Positions 34,713-43,706 of a stretch of DNA of 64,000 nt are shown here, piece after piece; within the stretch, counting starts at the first letter, position 1; every line of letters starts with the position of its first letter. A program made the translations under genes and the position numbers. The stretch comes from an uncultured Caldilineaceae bacterium. GTDB lineage: Bacteria > Chloroflexota > Anaerolineae > Caldilineales > Caldilineaceae. The stretch lies in assembly GCA_951813625.1 (NCBI GenBank), contig CATOTS010000032.1, positions 1-64,000 on the forward strand, in the 5' to 3' direction. Below the pieces are notes generated by a model. That model did not search any database and was not told the DNA's origin. It saw only the letters and a program-made list of their open reading frames with translations.

Positions 34713-36764
34713 ATGTCTACCGAGGGACAGTATACCCCAAGTACGCACGGGACGCAAAATACCGCTGCGCACCCGTACTCCAACAACGCACAACTTACAG
34801 CTGAAGATATAGCGGCCCGCGATTCACGCGCTACGCGCTCTGGGCGTGGCTGGCTTATCCCTTGCCCATGCCATGAGGACGACAAGCCGAGCTTGTCGGT
34901 TTACGACACCGACCGCGGCGTGTTCGTTCACTGCTTCGCGGGCTGCGGCTGGAAGAAAGTTCGGGCGGCCCTGGGCCTGGATGAACGTCGCAACGGGCGC
35001 AACAGTGACTGGGCAGAACAATACCGCGTCGCAACATACCAGCATCCAGACGGGCGCGAGCGCCCACGATACAGGCGAGATTATCCGGCTGATTTTTCGG
35101 CCGGCCCCTGCACGTGGAAGAACTGCACGGAAACCAGCCCGCACAAGCATATCTGGGGCAAGCGTGGGCACAGCTCCAAGGGTTGCGAGCTGCTGACCTG
35201 GGGCACCGACGCACCCGACAAGGTGCTTTGCCTGGTCGAAGGTGAGAAGGCTGCGGCGGCACTACTTGCCCACGTCGACGGCCAGGACTTCACGCCCGTT
35301 ACATGGAATGGCGGCGCAAGCGTAAAGGATGCGGTTTTCGACGTTGTGAAGGACCGCAACGTCATTCTGTGGCCTGATGCCGACGAAGCGGGCAAAAAGG
35401 CGATGGCGAACGCGGGCCGGGCAGCGTTGGACGCTGGAGCGGCCAGCCTGCGGCTGGTAGACGTTGCCGACCTACCGGAGAAAGCGGACGCTGCCGACGT
35501 TGACGCTGAAGCGGCGCTGGCGCTGCTGGAAGTTGCGCAGGACTACGAACCGCCCGAACAGAGCGGAAGCGCACGCGGCGTTGGGAGGCCTGCGCGGACG
35601 TTTTCCGTGCAGTGGCGTATGTGGACGGAGAAAGGACACCCGGCCCGGTCGTCGATCGCGAACGCCGGCGTGGCGCTGGCCAGCTTCACGGATTGCGCGT
35701 TCAGCTACGACGCGTTTGCGGACACGGAGCTGCTGAACGGCGAACGAATCGAGGACGCGACGGCGGGCGAACTGTGGCACCGCATGGAGATCGACCTGGA
35801 GTTCGGGCCGACGAAAGATGCGCTGTATGCGGCGATTACGCGGGTCTGCAGGAAAAACAGTTTCCACCCGGTCAAGGACTACCTGAACGGGCTGGAATGG
35901 GACGGCAAACGGCGGCTGAACAAGCTGGCGCATACGTACTTCGGCGCGGACGATACGCCATTGCAGAACGCAATCGCGCGGCTGATCATCTACGGAATGG
36001 TAGCGCGCATCGTGCAGCCAGGCGCAAAGTTCGATTATATGCCGGTGCTGCAGTCTGGCAAGCAAGGGCAGGCAAAGTCGGAAGCGCTCCGCATCCTCGC
36101 CGGCAAGTGGGCGGGCAGCGGCCTATCGCTCGATTCGTTTGACCTGCCAAAGACGCTGATTGAGCGCACGAAAGGAAAGTGGCTGATCGAATGCGCCGAC
36201 CTGGGCGGCTGGCGTGGCTCCGACATTGAGAAAGTGAAGGGGATAATCAGCGACCGGCAAGACAGCGCGCGCATGGCATACGGGCGGCTGAACGTCACGC
36301 GGGAACGGCAGTTCATTATCGTGGGCACCAGCAACCCGCGAGAATTTTTGAAGGACAGCCAAAACCGGCGCTTCCCCGTGCTGGAAGTCAGGCAGCATAT
36401 CGACCTCGACGCACTCCGGCGCGACCGCGACCAGTTGTTAGCCGAGGCCCTGGCGGACGTGGACGCGTTCAAAGACGGGGACGAATACCACGTTCATTTG
36501 CCGCCGGAGTTGTGGGACGAAGCCGAGGCCCACAGCCAACAGTTTCGGAGCATCAGCGCCTTCGAAGAGTGGTTCACAGACTGGATTGCACATCGCGGCA
36601 ATCCGAACAAGCTCACCGGAAAGGACTTGAAGGAAGGAGTGGACGAGGAGTTCCGGCAAGGGGTACACAACGCGGAGAAGGCCCGGGTACTGAATGCGGC
36701 GGGCTATCGGAGGGGCCGCGGATACGTGGACGGAAAGCGGACTTGGATTTGGAAAAAAGACTAG
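34713..36764 (+). CDS. Primase-helicase (CHC2/Toprim/VapE-like ATPase)
   Basis: 683 residues. The N terminus has a CHC2-type zinc finger (CPCHEDDKPS...HCFAGCGW), then a Toprim domain (VLCLVEGEKAAAALL; VILWPDADEAGKKAMANAGR). From about residue 320 it is a VirE/VapE-family ATPase with Walker A VLQSGKQGQAKSEALRILAG, KWLIECADLGGWRGSDIEK (Walker B/sensor region) and IIVGTSNPREFL. This primes and unwinds DNA for replication of a phage, satellite or plasmid. An iteron-like array lies immediately downstream. High GC separates it from the defence block to its left. Confidence 0.85.
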   Translation: MSTEGQYTPSTHGTQNTAAHPYSNNAQLTAEDIAARDSRATRSGRGWLIPCPCHEDDKPSLSVYDTDRGVFVHCFAGCGWKKVRAALGLDERRNGRNSDWAEQYRVATYQHPDGRERPRYRRDYPADFSAGPCTWKNCTETSPHKHIWGKRGHSSKGCELLTWGTDAPDKVLCLVEGEKAAAALLAHVDGQDFTPVTWNGGASVKDAVFDVVKDRNVILWPDADEAGKKAMANAGRAALDAGAASLRLVDVADLPEKADAADVDAEAALALLEVAQDYEPPEQSGSARGVGRPARTFSVQWRMWTEKGHPARSSIANAGVALASFTDCAFSYDAFADTELLNGERIEDATAGELWHRMEIDLEFGPTKDALYAAITRVCRKNSFHPVKDYLNGLEWDGKRRLNKLAHTYFGADDTPLQNAIARLIIYGMVARIVQPGAKFDYMPVLQSGKQGQAKSEALRILAGKWAGSGLSLDSFDLPKTLIERTKGKWLIECADLGGWRGSDIEKVKGIISDRQDSARMAYGRLNVTRERQFIIVGTSNPREFLKDSQNRRFPVLEVRQHIDLDALRRDRDQLLAEALADVDAFKDGDEYHVHLPPELWDEAEAHSQQFRSISAFEEWFTDWIAHRGNPNKLTGKDLKEGVDEEFRQGVHNAEKARVLNAAGYRRGRGYVDGKRTWIWKKD

Positions 36765-36769
36765 ACCGC

Positions 36770-36950
36770 ACGGGATCGAACCGGGGTCGAGACGGGATCG
36801 AGGATCGAATGGGATCGATAATTTCTTATAGAGTTTCAAATAGCGGGTTTTATTTAACTGTGTGGATGTTTCTTTCTGGTAGAGGGATAAAGCACGTTAT
36901 CTGAAGTGCATAAGAAAACGTCGATCCTTCGATCCCTTCGATCCCATTGG
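36770..36950. repeat. Iteron-like GATCGA array, possible replication origin
   Basis: 36771-36820 holds GGGATCGAACC, GGGGTCGAGAC, GGGATCGAGG and ATCGAATGGGATCGAT: four to five copies of a GGGATCGA-type word. After an AT-rich 80-bp segment (36821-36920), 36921-36948 holds the inverse words TCGATCCTTCGATCCCTTCG and ATCCCA. Direct repeats, an AT-rich middle and inverted repeats right after a primase-helicase gene are the layout of a theta or satellite origin. Confidence 0.5.
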
Positions 36951-37208
36951 AGAATGACGATGCACGAGTCAGCGGATTACGAGGGCTGGCCTCGCAAGCT
37001 GGATAGCGGCGAGTAGGTCGTTTCGATATGGGAGGAAGTGCCAGTCGTGCGGCCAGCTGCCGGCGACCTGGCACACGTCAGCACGCGCGGCGGCGCAGAG
37101 TTCCTGGGCAGAGATTGACGTTGAGGCGGAAGAACACTTGCGGCGCGGGGCTATGCTGTTCGTATAGCGTTTGAGCAAATTCGCCCGGTGAGATACGTTG
37201 GGAGGAGC
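36951..37208 (-). other. Possible 3' remnant of an unknown gene
   Basis: On the minus strand about 36969-37130 reads SAQELCAAARADVCQVAGSW and PHDWHFLPYRNDLLAAIQLA with natural composition, ending ARPALVIR at a stop. No start or upstream domain is visible because the frame is lost near 37150, next to the DUF1016 pseudogene. Family not recognised. Confidence 0.3.
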
Positions 37209-37620
37209 GTGGAGAGGAAGACGGTCAAGGCCAGCGAGTATGAGACTCGGTACGAAGTGATTTTTGGCGATGTGTCGGGGATTATCGATGCCGCCAGGGC
37301 GTCGGCGACGCGTGCGGTGAATGCCGCCATGACTACCGCGTATTGGTTGGTTGGGCATCGCATCGTCGAGTTTGAGCAGTCAGGGGAGGAGCGGGCTGCG
37401 TACGGGAGTGCGCTCATCGAGAGATTGGCGGATGACTTGACACAGCGGTTTGGACGCGGTTTCTCGCGTCAGAATCTCCCTACTCCCCCAGGAGGCGATC
37501 AAGGCCCCGTTCGTTCCGGAGTTTCTCGACCTGAAGGATGAATACTCAGAGAGTGAGCTGGAGGAAGCTCTGATCGTTCATCTGGGAAATTTCCTCTTGG
37601 AGATGGGGGGAGCTCACTGA
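37209..37620 (+). pseudogene. DUF1016 (YhcG-like) nuclease gene with internal deletion
   Basis: From GTG 37209 (GGGAGGAGC upstream) the frame reads YEVIFGDVSGIIDAARASAT and RIVEFEQSGEERAAYGSALI, then RFGRGFSRQNL: the DUF1016 N-terminal domain. At about 37480 the frame shifts and jumps to PFVPEFLDLKDEYSESELEE and HLGNFLLEMG, the start of the C-terminal PD-(D/E)XK domain, and stops at 37620. Most of the middle and the nuclease core are gone, so it is inactive. Confidence 0.65.
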
Positions 37621-38107
37621 ACGCCTTGCCTCGCGTCCCCCGAAGGCCTTGGGAGAGAGGTTCTACGGCCTCGCGCGGCAAGGCGCGTGCAGTAAAGCAG
37701 GCAGGCTTTTGCGATGCCAGCCGCTCTGTACGCGCTCCTGTCCGCCGTCCGCACGTTCAGAGCGCGCTGGCTGAATCGGGAGGTATCCCACAGTACCCTT
37801 ATGCGATTTCAGGCGCTCTACGGGCCTTACAGCGGGGAAATTTTGTTCTAATCGGGGTGAGAAGGGGCAAAAGCGTCGGATTCGGGCATTTCGGCTTGGT
37901 CCGGCGCTTTGTCGCGTTGGGGTAGGGGGCAGCTGTTTGCCGTCCGTATTGCAATGGGCAAGTCCTTGACGCGGTCACGCCTGGTATCCACCCAAGGCTT
38001 CGGGGACGCGCGCTGGATGGGGTAGACGATCAGACGGAAGGCCAGGTGTTTCCGATGGAACCGCCCGGCTTTTTGCGTTTATTCCGCAATAGGAATATAG
38101 TACAACC
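37621..38107. other. Gene-free region between DUF1016 and higBA remnants
   Basis: No supported gene. GC-rich filler with no clear promoter until close to 38100, where TATAGT lies near 38097. Probably scar sequence between two decayed defence/toxin loci. Confidence 0.4.
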
Positions 38108-38190
38108 GTGTCCTTGGAGGTCGAGTACATGGACAAGTTTGGGGCGACGAGCATCTGGAGGAGTTACGAGAGGAGGGATTGCTCGAATGA
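38108..38190 (+). pseudogene. higB: higB-like toxin reduced to its two ends
   Basis: GTG 38108 starts VSLEVEYMDKFG, like the N terminus of phage-derived HigB/Gp49-type toxins. Directly after, in another frame, DEHLEELREEGLLE and a TGA match the usual C terminus of the same family. About 80 internal codons, including all catalytic residues, are deleted. The stop overlaps the higA start (AATGA), preserving the operon geometry. Confidence 0.65.
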
Positions 38191-38534
38191 GTGGACGCCA
38201 TTCGTTTCGCGAGCTGACCAAGGGGTTCTCGCCGGCGCGTCGCCGGCGTATCGACGGAGTGAAAAGAGAGTTGCTGGCGGAGATGCCGTTGCACGAGTTG
38301 CGGCGGGCGCGGGCACTGACGCAGCGGGACCTGGCGGAGACGTTGCAGGTGAACCAGCCCGCGGTCTCCAAGCTGGAGCAGCGGGCTGACGTGTACATCT
38401 CCAGCCTTCGTTCCTACATTGAAGCTGTCGGGGGGAAGTTGAAGATCGTCGCCGAGTTTCCTGAAGGCGAAGTGGCGATTACGAACTTTTCCGACGTGGG
38501 AGAGGTTGAGGGCCGGCCTGCAACCGAGGGGTGA
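38187..38534 (+). CDS. higA: HigA-like XRE antitoxin, orphaned
   Basis: 115 residues from ATG 38187. Helix-turn-helix: LHELRRARALTQRDLAETLQ then VNQPAVSKLEQRADVYISSL, followed by RSYIEAVGGKLKIVAEFPEG, the family's C-terminal strands. It binds its own promoter and would neutralise HigB, but the adjacent higB is gutted, so this copy is an orphan. Its last ~20 codons and 3' flank recur at about 48115-48200. Confidence 0.8.
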   Translation: MSGRHSFRELTKGFSPARRRRIDGVKRELLAEMPLHELRRARALTQRDLAETLQVNQPAVSKLEQRADVYISSLRSYIEAVGGKLKIVAEFPEGEVAITNFSDVGEVEGRPATEG

Positions 38535-38729
38535 GCGAGCTGCCGGGCTGCGGGCCGTTCCGGCCGCACAGGGCCGGGATGAGTGGCGTTGTGGGCAGGG
38601 GGATGGCATGTCGCTCCCGCCGGAAGCGTCTGCGTTCGTGGCACAGGGTGGGTCGCCTGGATTGTAGGCTGCGGTTGTCGGTGGACTCTGCAAGTTGGAC
38701 TTTGAACCCAGGAAGAAGGTGTTGCCCCA

Positions 38730-40736
38730 ATGGTGGATGATTTCAAGCAGAACCGGCTCGATTTCGGCGATGCCCACTCTGCTGCGGAGCAGGGCCTGCG
38801 GGTCGTGACGGCCGAGTTCAAAGGGGTCGAGCCGTTCAGCTGGGGCCTATTCGGCGGGTTCGACAGGATGCGTGTTCTGACCTTTTCGGCCAGCGCGCCG
38901 ATGATCGTACGGATGCTGGATAGGCATTCTTTCGACTTCTTCGAGTGCGTCTTCGGCTATGAAGGGGGGCTGCGGCGGGTCGCTGACATCGTAGCGTTCC
39001 AGCAGTTCCTGGTCAACCAGGTGAGGGACTGCGCCCTGCAGTTGGAGGATGAACGCCAGCGGGTCATTTTTGAGAGAATTCAAGCCGGCAAAGCACGTTT
39101 CTACGTTGTGAAGGACAACATCGCCCATGCAAAGCTCTATCTCCTGGAGGCCGGCAGCGGCGAGCGTCGCCGGGTGATCGTGGGATCGGCCAATCTGTCG
39201 GAACGGGCCTTCGGCGGCAAGCAGCCTGAGACGCTGGTCGTCTTCGACAACGATGCCCAGGCGTGGGCGCACTACGCGCGCGAGTACGACGCCGTCAAGG
39301 AGACCGCTTCGGACAGGATCGACATGCCCCTGAACCTGCGCGAGGCTGAGATTGCCTTTACCGATACGCCTGTCATGCAGGACCCGGGGCCGACGGTATT
39401 TCAGGCTCCCCCTGCAGAGGAGTTGACGGTTCCCCAGGTCGTGCATACGGTCGAGGAGCTCGCCGTTCCGATCGACCAGGTTGTATCGCCGCAGGTAACC
39501 CGCGAGAACGGCAGATATGTTGTAACGCCGTCCGTGAAGGCGGAAATCAAGAAGATGCGCTGGCAGAAGGGTCAGCTGCAAAGCGACGAGGCCAAATCGA
39601 CCAATCTGACAATCCATCAAGGGTCCAGGCACGTCTCGCTGTCGGGCGTTCATGTTCCGCTGGAGACAGACAAGGAGGGCCTGAGAAGAAGTTGCAAAGC
39701 CATCGTCGAGTACTTCAACAACTATGAGCAGGGCTTCGTAGGCGATGTGCCGCGACTGCAGCGAGACTATTTCACCTTCATGTCCTGGCTCTACATCTCG
39801 CCGTTCATCTGCGATCTGCGGACACGCGCCGTCGTAGGGGGCGGCAATATTTTCCACTATCCCTTGTTCGCCATCATCTACGGCAAGGCAAACTGCGGCA
39901 AGACAAGTCTGGTGGATACGCTGATCGCCAGCATGTTCGGCCACCCGAGCACCGTACAGAAGGACAGCTTTACGCGCAGGACACTTCGAGGCCTGCAGCA
40001 GAACTACAAACGTTTCCCGGTGGTCTTCGACGATATCACCCGCAGGCGTTTCACCGACCACGGCCTGGACATCGTGAAGGACGAGAACCTGCCTCCTGTT
40101 AAGGAGCACCCGTGTTTCGTGATCTCAATGAACGCCGAGCCCCAATCGTTTCAGGATGAGGTGGTGAAACGCTGCCTCATGGTCTACACCAACACGTCCA
40201 TCCCCACTCACAAGCACTCTTTGGCAGATCGTCTACACGCCAGCGTGGAGGAGATCCGAAACAGGCTGACAACCGACCTGTACCGGCAGTACCTGGGCGC
40301 TGTTATGGACAGGCTGGACAGCACACCGGAGCCGCGCGACATTCTGCAGATGTCGTCCGCGGTCATCTGCAGCATTTTGGATGAGCATGCCGGAGGCCAG
40401 CTGCCTGATTGGTGTCAACCGGTGTCGTGGAATCAGTACGCAGACCGGCGCTACGAGCGTCCTGCGCGGCGACTGGCAGCACTGCTGGCACCAGAGAATT
40501 ATCGCAAAAAGGTGGCTGAAGGCGAACAAGGGTGGACATTGCAGGCTGACACTGTCGTCGTCTGGGAGAAGGCGGACGCCTTTGGACGCACGTCGATAAA
40601 GGGGGAGATTCCCGACTTCCTGTACGATGACACTGCCAGCGTCGGCGATACCTTCGTGCTGTGGCGCGAACAGACAGAGGAGTTCTTGGGGAGGACAATC
40701 GTCCGATCCGGCATCAGATGGCCGTGGACAAGATAA
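38730..40736 (+). CDS. PLD-domain / P-loop ATPase fusion, putative defence protein
   Basis: 668 residues. Residues 1-200 form a phospholipase-D-like domain with a single HKD-type motif: NIAHAKLYLLEAG then VIVGSANLSERAF. A Pro/Val/Glu-rich linker (about 205-280) leads to a P-loop NTPase: FAIIYGKANCGKTSLVDTLI (Walker A), FPVVFDDITRRRF (Walker B), CFVISMNAEPQSF (sensor/motif C). The ATPase looks like superfamily 3/AAA rather than STAND. One HKD implies dimerisation for catalysis. It stands alone between higA and an IS3-like end; a nuclease-type defence effector is inference. Confidence 0.7.
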   Translation: MVDDFKQNRLDFGDAHSAAEQGLRVVTAEFKGVEPFSWGLFGGFDRMRVLTFSASAPMIVRMLDRHSFDFFECVFGYEGGLRRVADIVAFQQFLVNQVRDCALQLEDERQRVIFERIQAGKARFYVVKDNIAHAKLYLLEAGSGERRRVIVGSANLSERAFGGKQPETLVVFDNDAQAWAHYAREYDAVKETASDRIDMPLNLREAEIAFTDTPVMQDPGPTVFQAPPAEELTVPQVVHTVEELAVPIDQVVSPQVTRENGRYVVTPSVKAEIKKMRWQKGQLQSDEAKSTNLTIHQGSRHVSLSGVHVPLETDKEGLRRSCKAIVEYFNNYEQGFVGDVPRLQRDYFTFMSWLYISPFICDLRTRAVVGGGNIFHYPLFAIIYGKANCGKTSLVDTLIASMFGHPSTVQKDSFTRRTLRGLQQNYKRFPVVFDDITRRRFTDHGLDIVKDENLPPVKEHPCFVISMNAEPQSFQDEVVKRCLMVYTNTSIPTHKHSLADRLHASVEEIRNRLTTDLYRQYLGAVMDRLDSTPEPRDILQMSSAVICSILDEHAGGQLPDWCQPVSWNQYADRRYERPARRLAALLAPENYRKKVAEGEQGWTLQADTVVVWEKADAFGRTSIKGEIPDFLYDDTASVGDTFVLWREQTEEFLGRTIVRSGIRWPWTR

Positions 40737-40819
40737 GCAGTTCTCAGGCTAAGTCGTTCTGACACTTCGGATTCTACAACCGTTGGAAACTTGATGAAGA
40801 GGACTTAGCGCTTTGATGG

Positions 40820-40890
40820 CGGCAGACTGCATCCGTTTGGATGCACCTTGTTTTTCCCGTCTTGTGGTTCAAAGATCGGGGCTCACCGTA
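40820..40890 (-). repeat. IS3-like end repeat R5 (inverted orientation)
   Basis: Reverse complement starts GGTGAGCCCCGATCTTTGAA, then CCACAAGACGGGAAAAACAA and GGTGCATCCAAACGGATGC. It matches R4 (18979-19055) through the terminus and the subterminal hairpin GCAT-n-ATGC. R4 and R5 face each other across 21.9 kb that includes the whole helicase/methylase block. Confidence 0.6.
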
Positions 40891-40930
40891 CTCGGGCTAG
40901 TAGTGTGCGGCATTGGGGAAAACAGAGTCT

Positions 40931-43210
40931 CTATGCCCATCGTTGCTTCACATATCCGACGAGATCGGATCCTTCGAGGATACGGGTCGAGTTGTTCACT
41001 CGGGCGAAGAAGACTTTGCCACCCTTGGAGACCTTGGCATAGATCGGTTCGGGTGATGGAGTTACGCGCACGAATGCGACCTGAAGGCCGTTGACAGCCT
41101 CTAGATGAATCTTTGCCATCGTCGAAGCGAGTGGTCCGAGTGAACGCCCGATTGCCGTGGTGAGCGAGTTTACGTAGCGGTCCCCGTCCATGTCCTTTTT
41201 GTCCAGGTCTGGTTGGATCCCAAGGATTTCGCCGTCATCCGCGACACCAATTGCGAGGGTGCCACCATTGGAGTTCAGGAAGCCCGCGACGGTCTTTAGA
41301 ATGGACTCCGTGATGACTCTCTCTGGGATGTCCGGCCTGTAGCTGAAGTACGCAGATGATTTGAACTCGACCCACCCAGTTTCCATCTGAGCTAAGAGAT
41401 CTTCGGCGGACCACTCGGGGAGGCGTGCTGAAAACGGCGGTTCCTCCTCGGGAAGCTGGCCCATGCGAAGTTTGTCGAAGGCCGCTCGAACTACCTTGGC
41501 AATGAGCAGCCGCCGTTGTTGAAGGAAGTCCCGATAGTCCATCTGCTCCCAGCCTTCGGGCAAGGCGTGCCAAAACCGCGCTTGTTTTTGCTGCTGCTGC
41601 GTAAGCTCGTTAAAGAGAGGAGGGAAATACTCGCTGGGTGGGGCGTCGCCGATTTTCGCGTTGTCAGGCCATTCGACGAAGGCGTAATTGGCTATCTGAT
41701 TCCGGTGTCCGGTGCGGTCGATACCGATGCGTGTCAGGTATGCTTTGGGAAACAGATGGTGGCGTTCGACAGCAGATCGAGGAGCGTGGGTCGATGGATC
41801 CAGCAACTCACCCAAATGCAACGGCGAGAACAGGGGGTGGGCATTGAGAAGTACAAGGCTAGCGGAGTACGCGAACACAGTCGGCCCGTAGGCCGATGAC
41901 GTTTCCAGAGAGCTAGGTAGTTGAATGTTCCAAAAGTCTTCCGTAAGAGCCGTGTCGATGATCCCGTTCAAAGTTGCTGTGAAGTCCTCACCTGACTTCG
42001 CCTCTGCAATACGGCGGAGGTCCTGTTCGACCCTGCTCTCGAAGTTCCCTGTGTATCGACCGGTGAGGGATGTCATGAAGAACCATTGAGCGATCGTTTC
42101 GCGAAGGGTCTTGCGGTCGAGATCAAAGTCCCGATGTCCGATCAGGTATATCAGGTAGGAGAACATAAGGTTGTTCTCCGAACTGATCATCGTTCGGCTA
42201 CGGTAGCCAGCCCGGCGCACAGCCTTTAGAAACTCGTGCCAATTGGTCAGTGACAGGGTCTCCGCCTGAGCCTTCTGTAGCGCGGCGAACTGTTTCTCAC
42301 GAATTACAGCCGAGATCTCACCGGTCTCCATGTCTTTGCCGCGGAGAACCTGATAGACGTACCGAAGTCGGCCTCGGCGAAGGGCAAGGCCCGCGACAAC
42401 GCGCAGCATCTGGTCCGCCGACGGGTCGATGAATGGGTTGGCCGGAGATGGGGTCGACTGTGGGATCCTAGCGTCGCGAGCGAATGCTTCCAACTGCTTG
42501 CGGCCCTCCTCCCACCAAACGGACATCAGAGTAAGAATGAAGTCGGCCTGGCTGAGTTGGACCCCCTCGCTATTGATGCGTACGAATACGTCCGCGACCT
42601 GTTCCTCGTCTACATTGGATCCCAGTTCCAAGACTTTGAATGGGTAGAAACGGAGGTTGTAGAGCCGGCTGATCGCCTCCTCAAGATCTTCTCGCTGATG
42701 CTCCGTCAGTTCACCCTTGCTTGCCTCTAGGCGCTTGAGAAACTCTCGTACCTTTTTGATCTGGCTTCCGCCGTCCCACAGAATCGAAATGTCACGTATG
42801 AATTCCGGGTTCTTTGCCACTGCGGCATCGGCAACTTCAAATCTGCCGTCCCGGGGCCGAAACGCGATACGAATCCGTGAGGAGGTGTAGTCGTCGCGGA
42901 GCACTTCTTTTCCCGTGAGTACGGCGTAGAGGCTCGTCAGGCGCTGCTGGCCGTCCACGATCATTAAGCGCGGTGCAGCTTCATGGGCATGCGTGCCGAT
43001 TCGGCGGGCATCTACTTCGACACCAGTTGCCCAAAAGAGCAGATGGCCTACTGGGAAGCCACGGTACATCGAGTCGAATAGGTCTCGGACTTTGGCTGGC
43101 TTCCAGACGAAGGGCCGCTGGATGTCCGGTAGAGCGATCTCGCCTCTGTCGATTTCACCAAGCAGGGTGGACAGGTCGTAGGAACTGTCCTTAAAGACTG
43201 TGATGGCCAT
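40931..43210 (-). CDS. GmrSD-like DUF262/DUF1524 restriction protein fused to an AlbA_2 domain
   Basis: 759 residues from ATG 43210. The N-terminal DUF262 domain: LPDIQRPFVWKPAKVRDLFD, RLMIVDGQQRLTSLYAVLTG (D-G-Q-Q-R, nucleotide-driven), FVRINSEGVQLSQADFILTL. Around residue 495 DUF1524 has the HNH motif VERHHLFPKAYLTRIG. From about residue 600 there is an AlbA_2/Schlafen-type domain: WVEFKSSAYFSYRPDIPERV, GFLNSNGGTLAIGVADDGEI. GmrSD enzymes cut DNA with modified bases; the extra C-terminal domain is unusual for them. It is divergent from the XRE/ImmA genes. Confidence 0.85.
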   Translation of the reverse strand: MAITVFKDSSYDLSTLLGEIDRGEIALPDIQRPFVWKPAKVRDLFDSMYRGFPVGHLLFWATGVEVDARRIGTHAHEAAPRLMIVDGQQRLTSLYAVLTGKEVLRDDYTSSRIRIAFRPRDGRFEVADAAVAKNPEFIRDISILWDGGSQIKKVREFLKRLEASKGELTEHQREDLEEAISRLYNLRFYPFKVLELGSNVDEEQVADVFVRINSEGVQLSQADFILTLMSVWWEEGRKQLEAFARDARIPQSTPSPANPFIDPSADQMLRVVAGLALRRGRLRYVYQVLRGKDMETGEISAVIREKQFAALQKAQAETLSLTNWHEFLKAVRRAGYRSRTMISSENNLMFSYLIYLIGHRDFDLDRKTLRETIAQWFFMTSLTGRYTGNFESRVEQDLRRIAEAKSGEDFTATLNGIIDTALTEDFWNIQLPSSLETSSAYGPTVFAYSASLVLLNAHPLFSPLHLGELLDPSTHAPRSAVERHHLFPKAYLTRIGIDRTGHRNQIANYAFVEWPDNAKIGDAPPSEYFPPLFNELTQQQQKQARFWHALPEGWEQMDYRDFLQQRRLLIAKVVRAAFDKLRMGQLPEEEPPFSARLPEWSAEDLLAQMETGWVEFKSSAYFSYRPDIPERVITESILKTVAGFLNSNGGTLAIGVADDGEILGIQPDLDKKDMDGDRYVNSLTTAIGRSLGPLASTMAKIHLEAVNGLQVAFVRVTPSPEPIYAKVSKGGKVFFARVNNSTRILEGSDLVGYVKQRWA

Positions 43211-43606
43211 GTGGATTCGGGCGATGGTGTCCAGTGTTTGCAACCCAGGGGCGGGGGGGACTCCGCAAGTATACAGGCTGCTTCGGTTGATTACAACTTC
43301 CTTCCCATTAACGCAGTTCTCCTCGCCTCCAGGCGAACACGGGAACTCGCCCTAAAAGTGCCGCAGGAGGGCTTCCTTTCCGACGCTCCGGTCGCTGGTA
43401 GTAATGCAACGATGAAGAAATGTTATGCTCATGTATCCCCTTGCGTTTATCGCTATTAGGTCTACGGCGTTGACACGTCCTAGACTACAGAAAAGCCTAG
43501 TGACGGTAGATCACCGGGGAGCATGTGTGTCTCAACTAGCGTCCTTCGAATTCTTCTTGATTGAATGAAGGCTTAGGCAATCCGAATATCCATTCTCGTC
43601 AACACT

Positions 43607-43635
43607 TTGACAAAATGCAGCTAATAAGCTAAACT
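43607..43635 (+). promoter_or_regulatory. Strong promoter of the XRE/ImmA pair with operator-like words
   Basis: TTGACA (43607-43612), a 17-base spacer and TAAACT (43630-43635). The spacer holds GCTAATAAGCTAA, two direct GCTAA half-sites. The Ubl operon promoter at 44891 shares TTGACAAAAT and GCTAA in the same register. The remainder of 43211-43706 has no gene and must also carry the leftward promoter of the GmrSD-like gene. Confidence 0.65.
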
Positions 43636-43706
43636 GCTGAAAGATATTCTGGCTGAGAGTCCCAGAGGAGAATGAGCGACAGAGAGACAGAGAGGAGAGA
43701 AAAGGT

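Noticed and set aside
34713-36764. Complete prophage
   Set aside because: Primase, HNH and a few phage-type genes occur, but no terminase, portal, capsid, tail or lysis gene is in the window.
38847-40109. A 420-codon minus-strand frame opposite the PLD-ATPase gene
   Set aside because: No family, poor composition, and fully covered by a plus-strand gene with PLD and Walker motifs.
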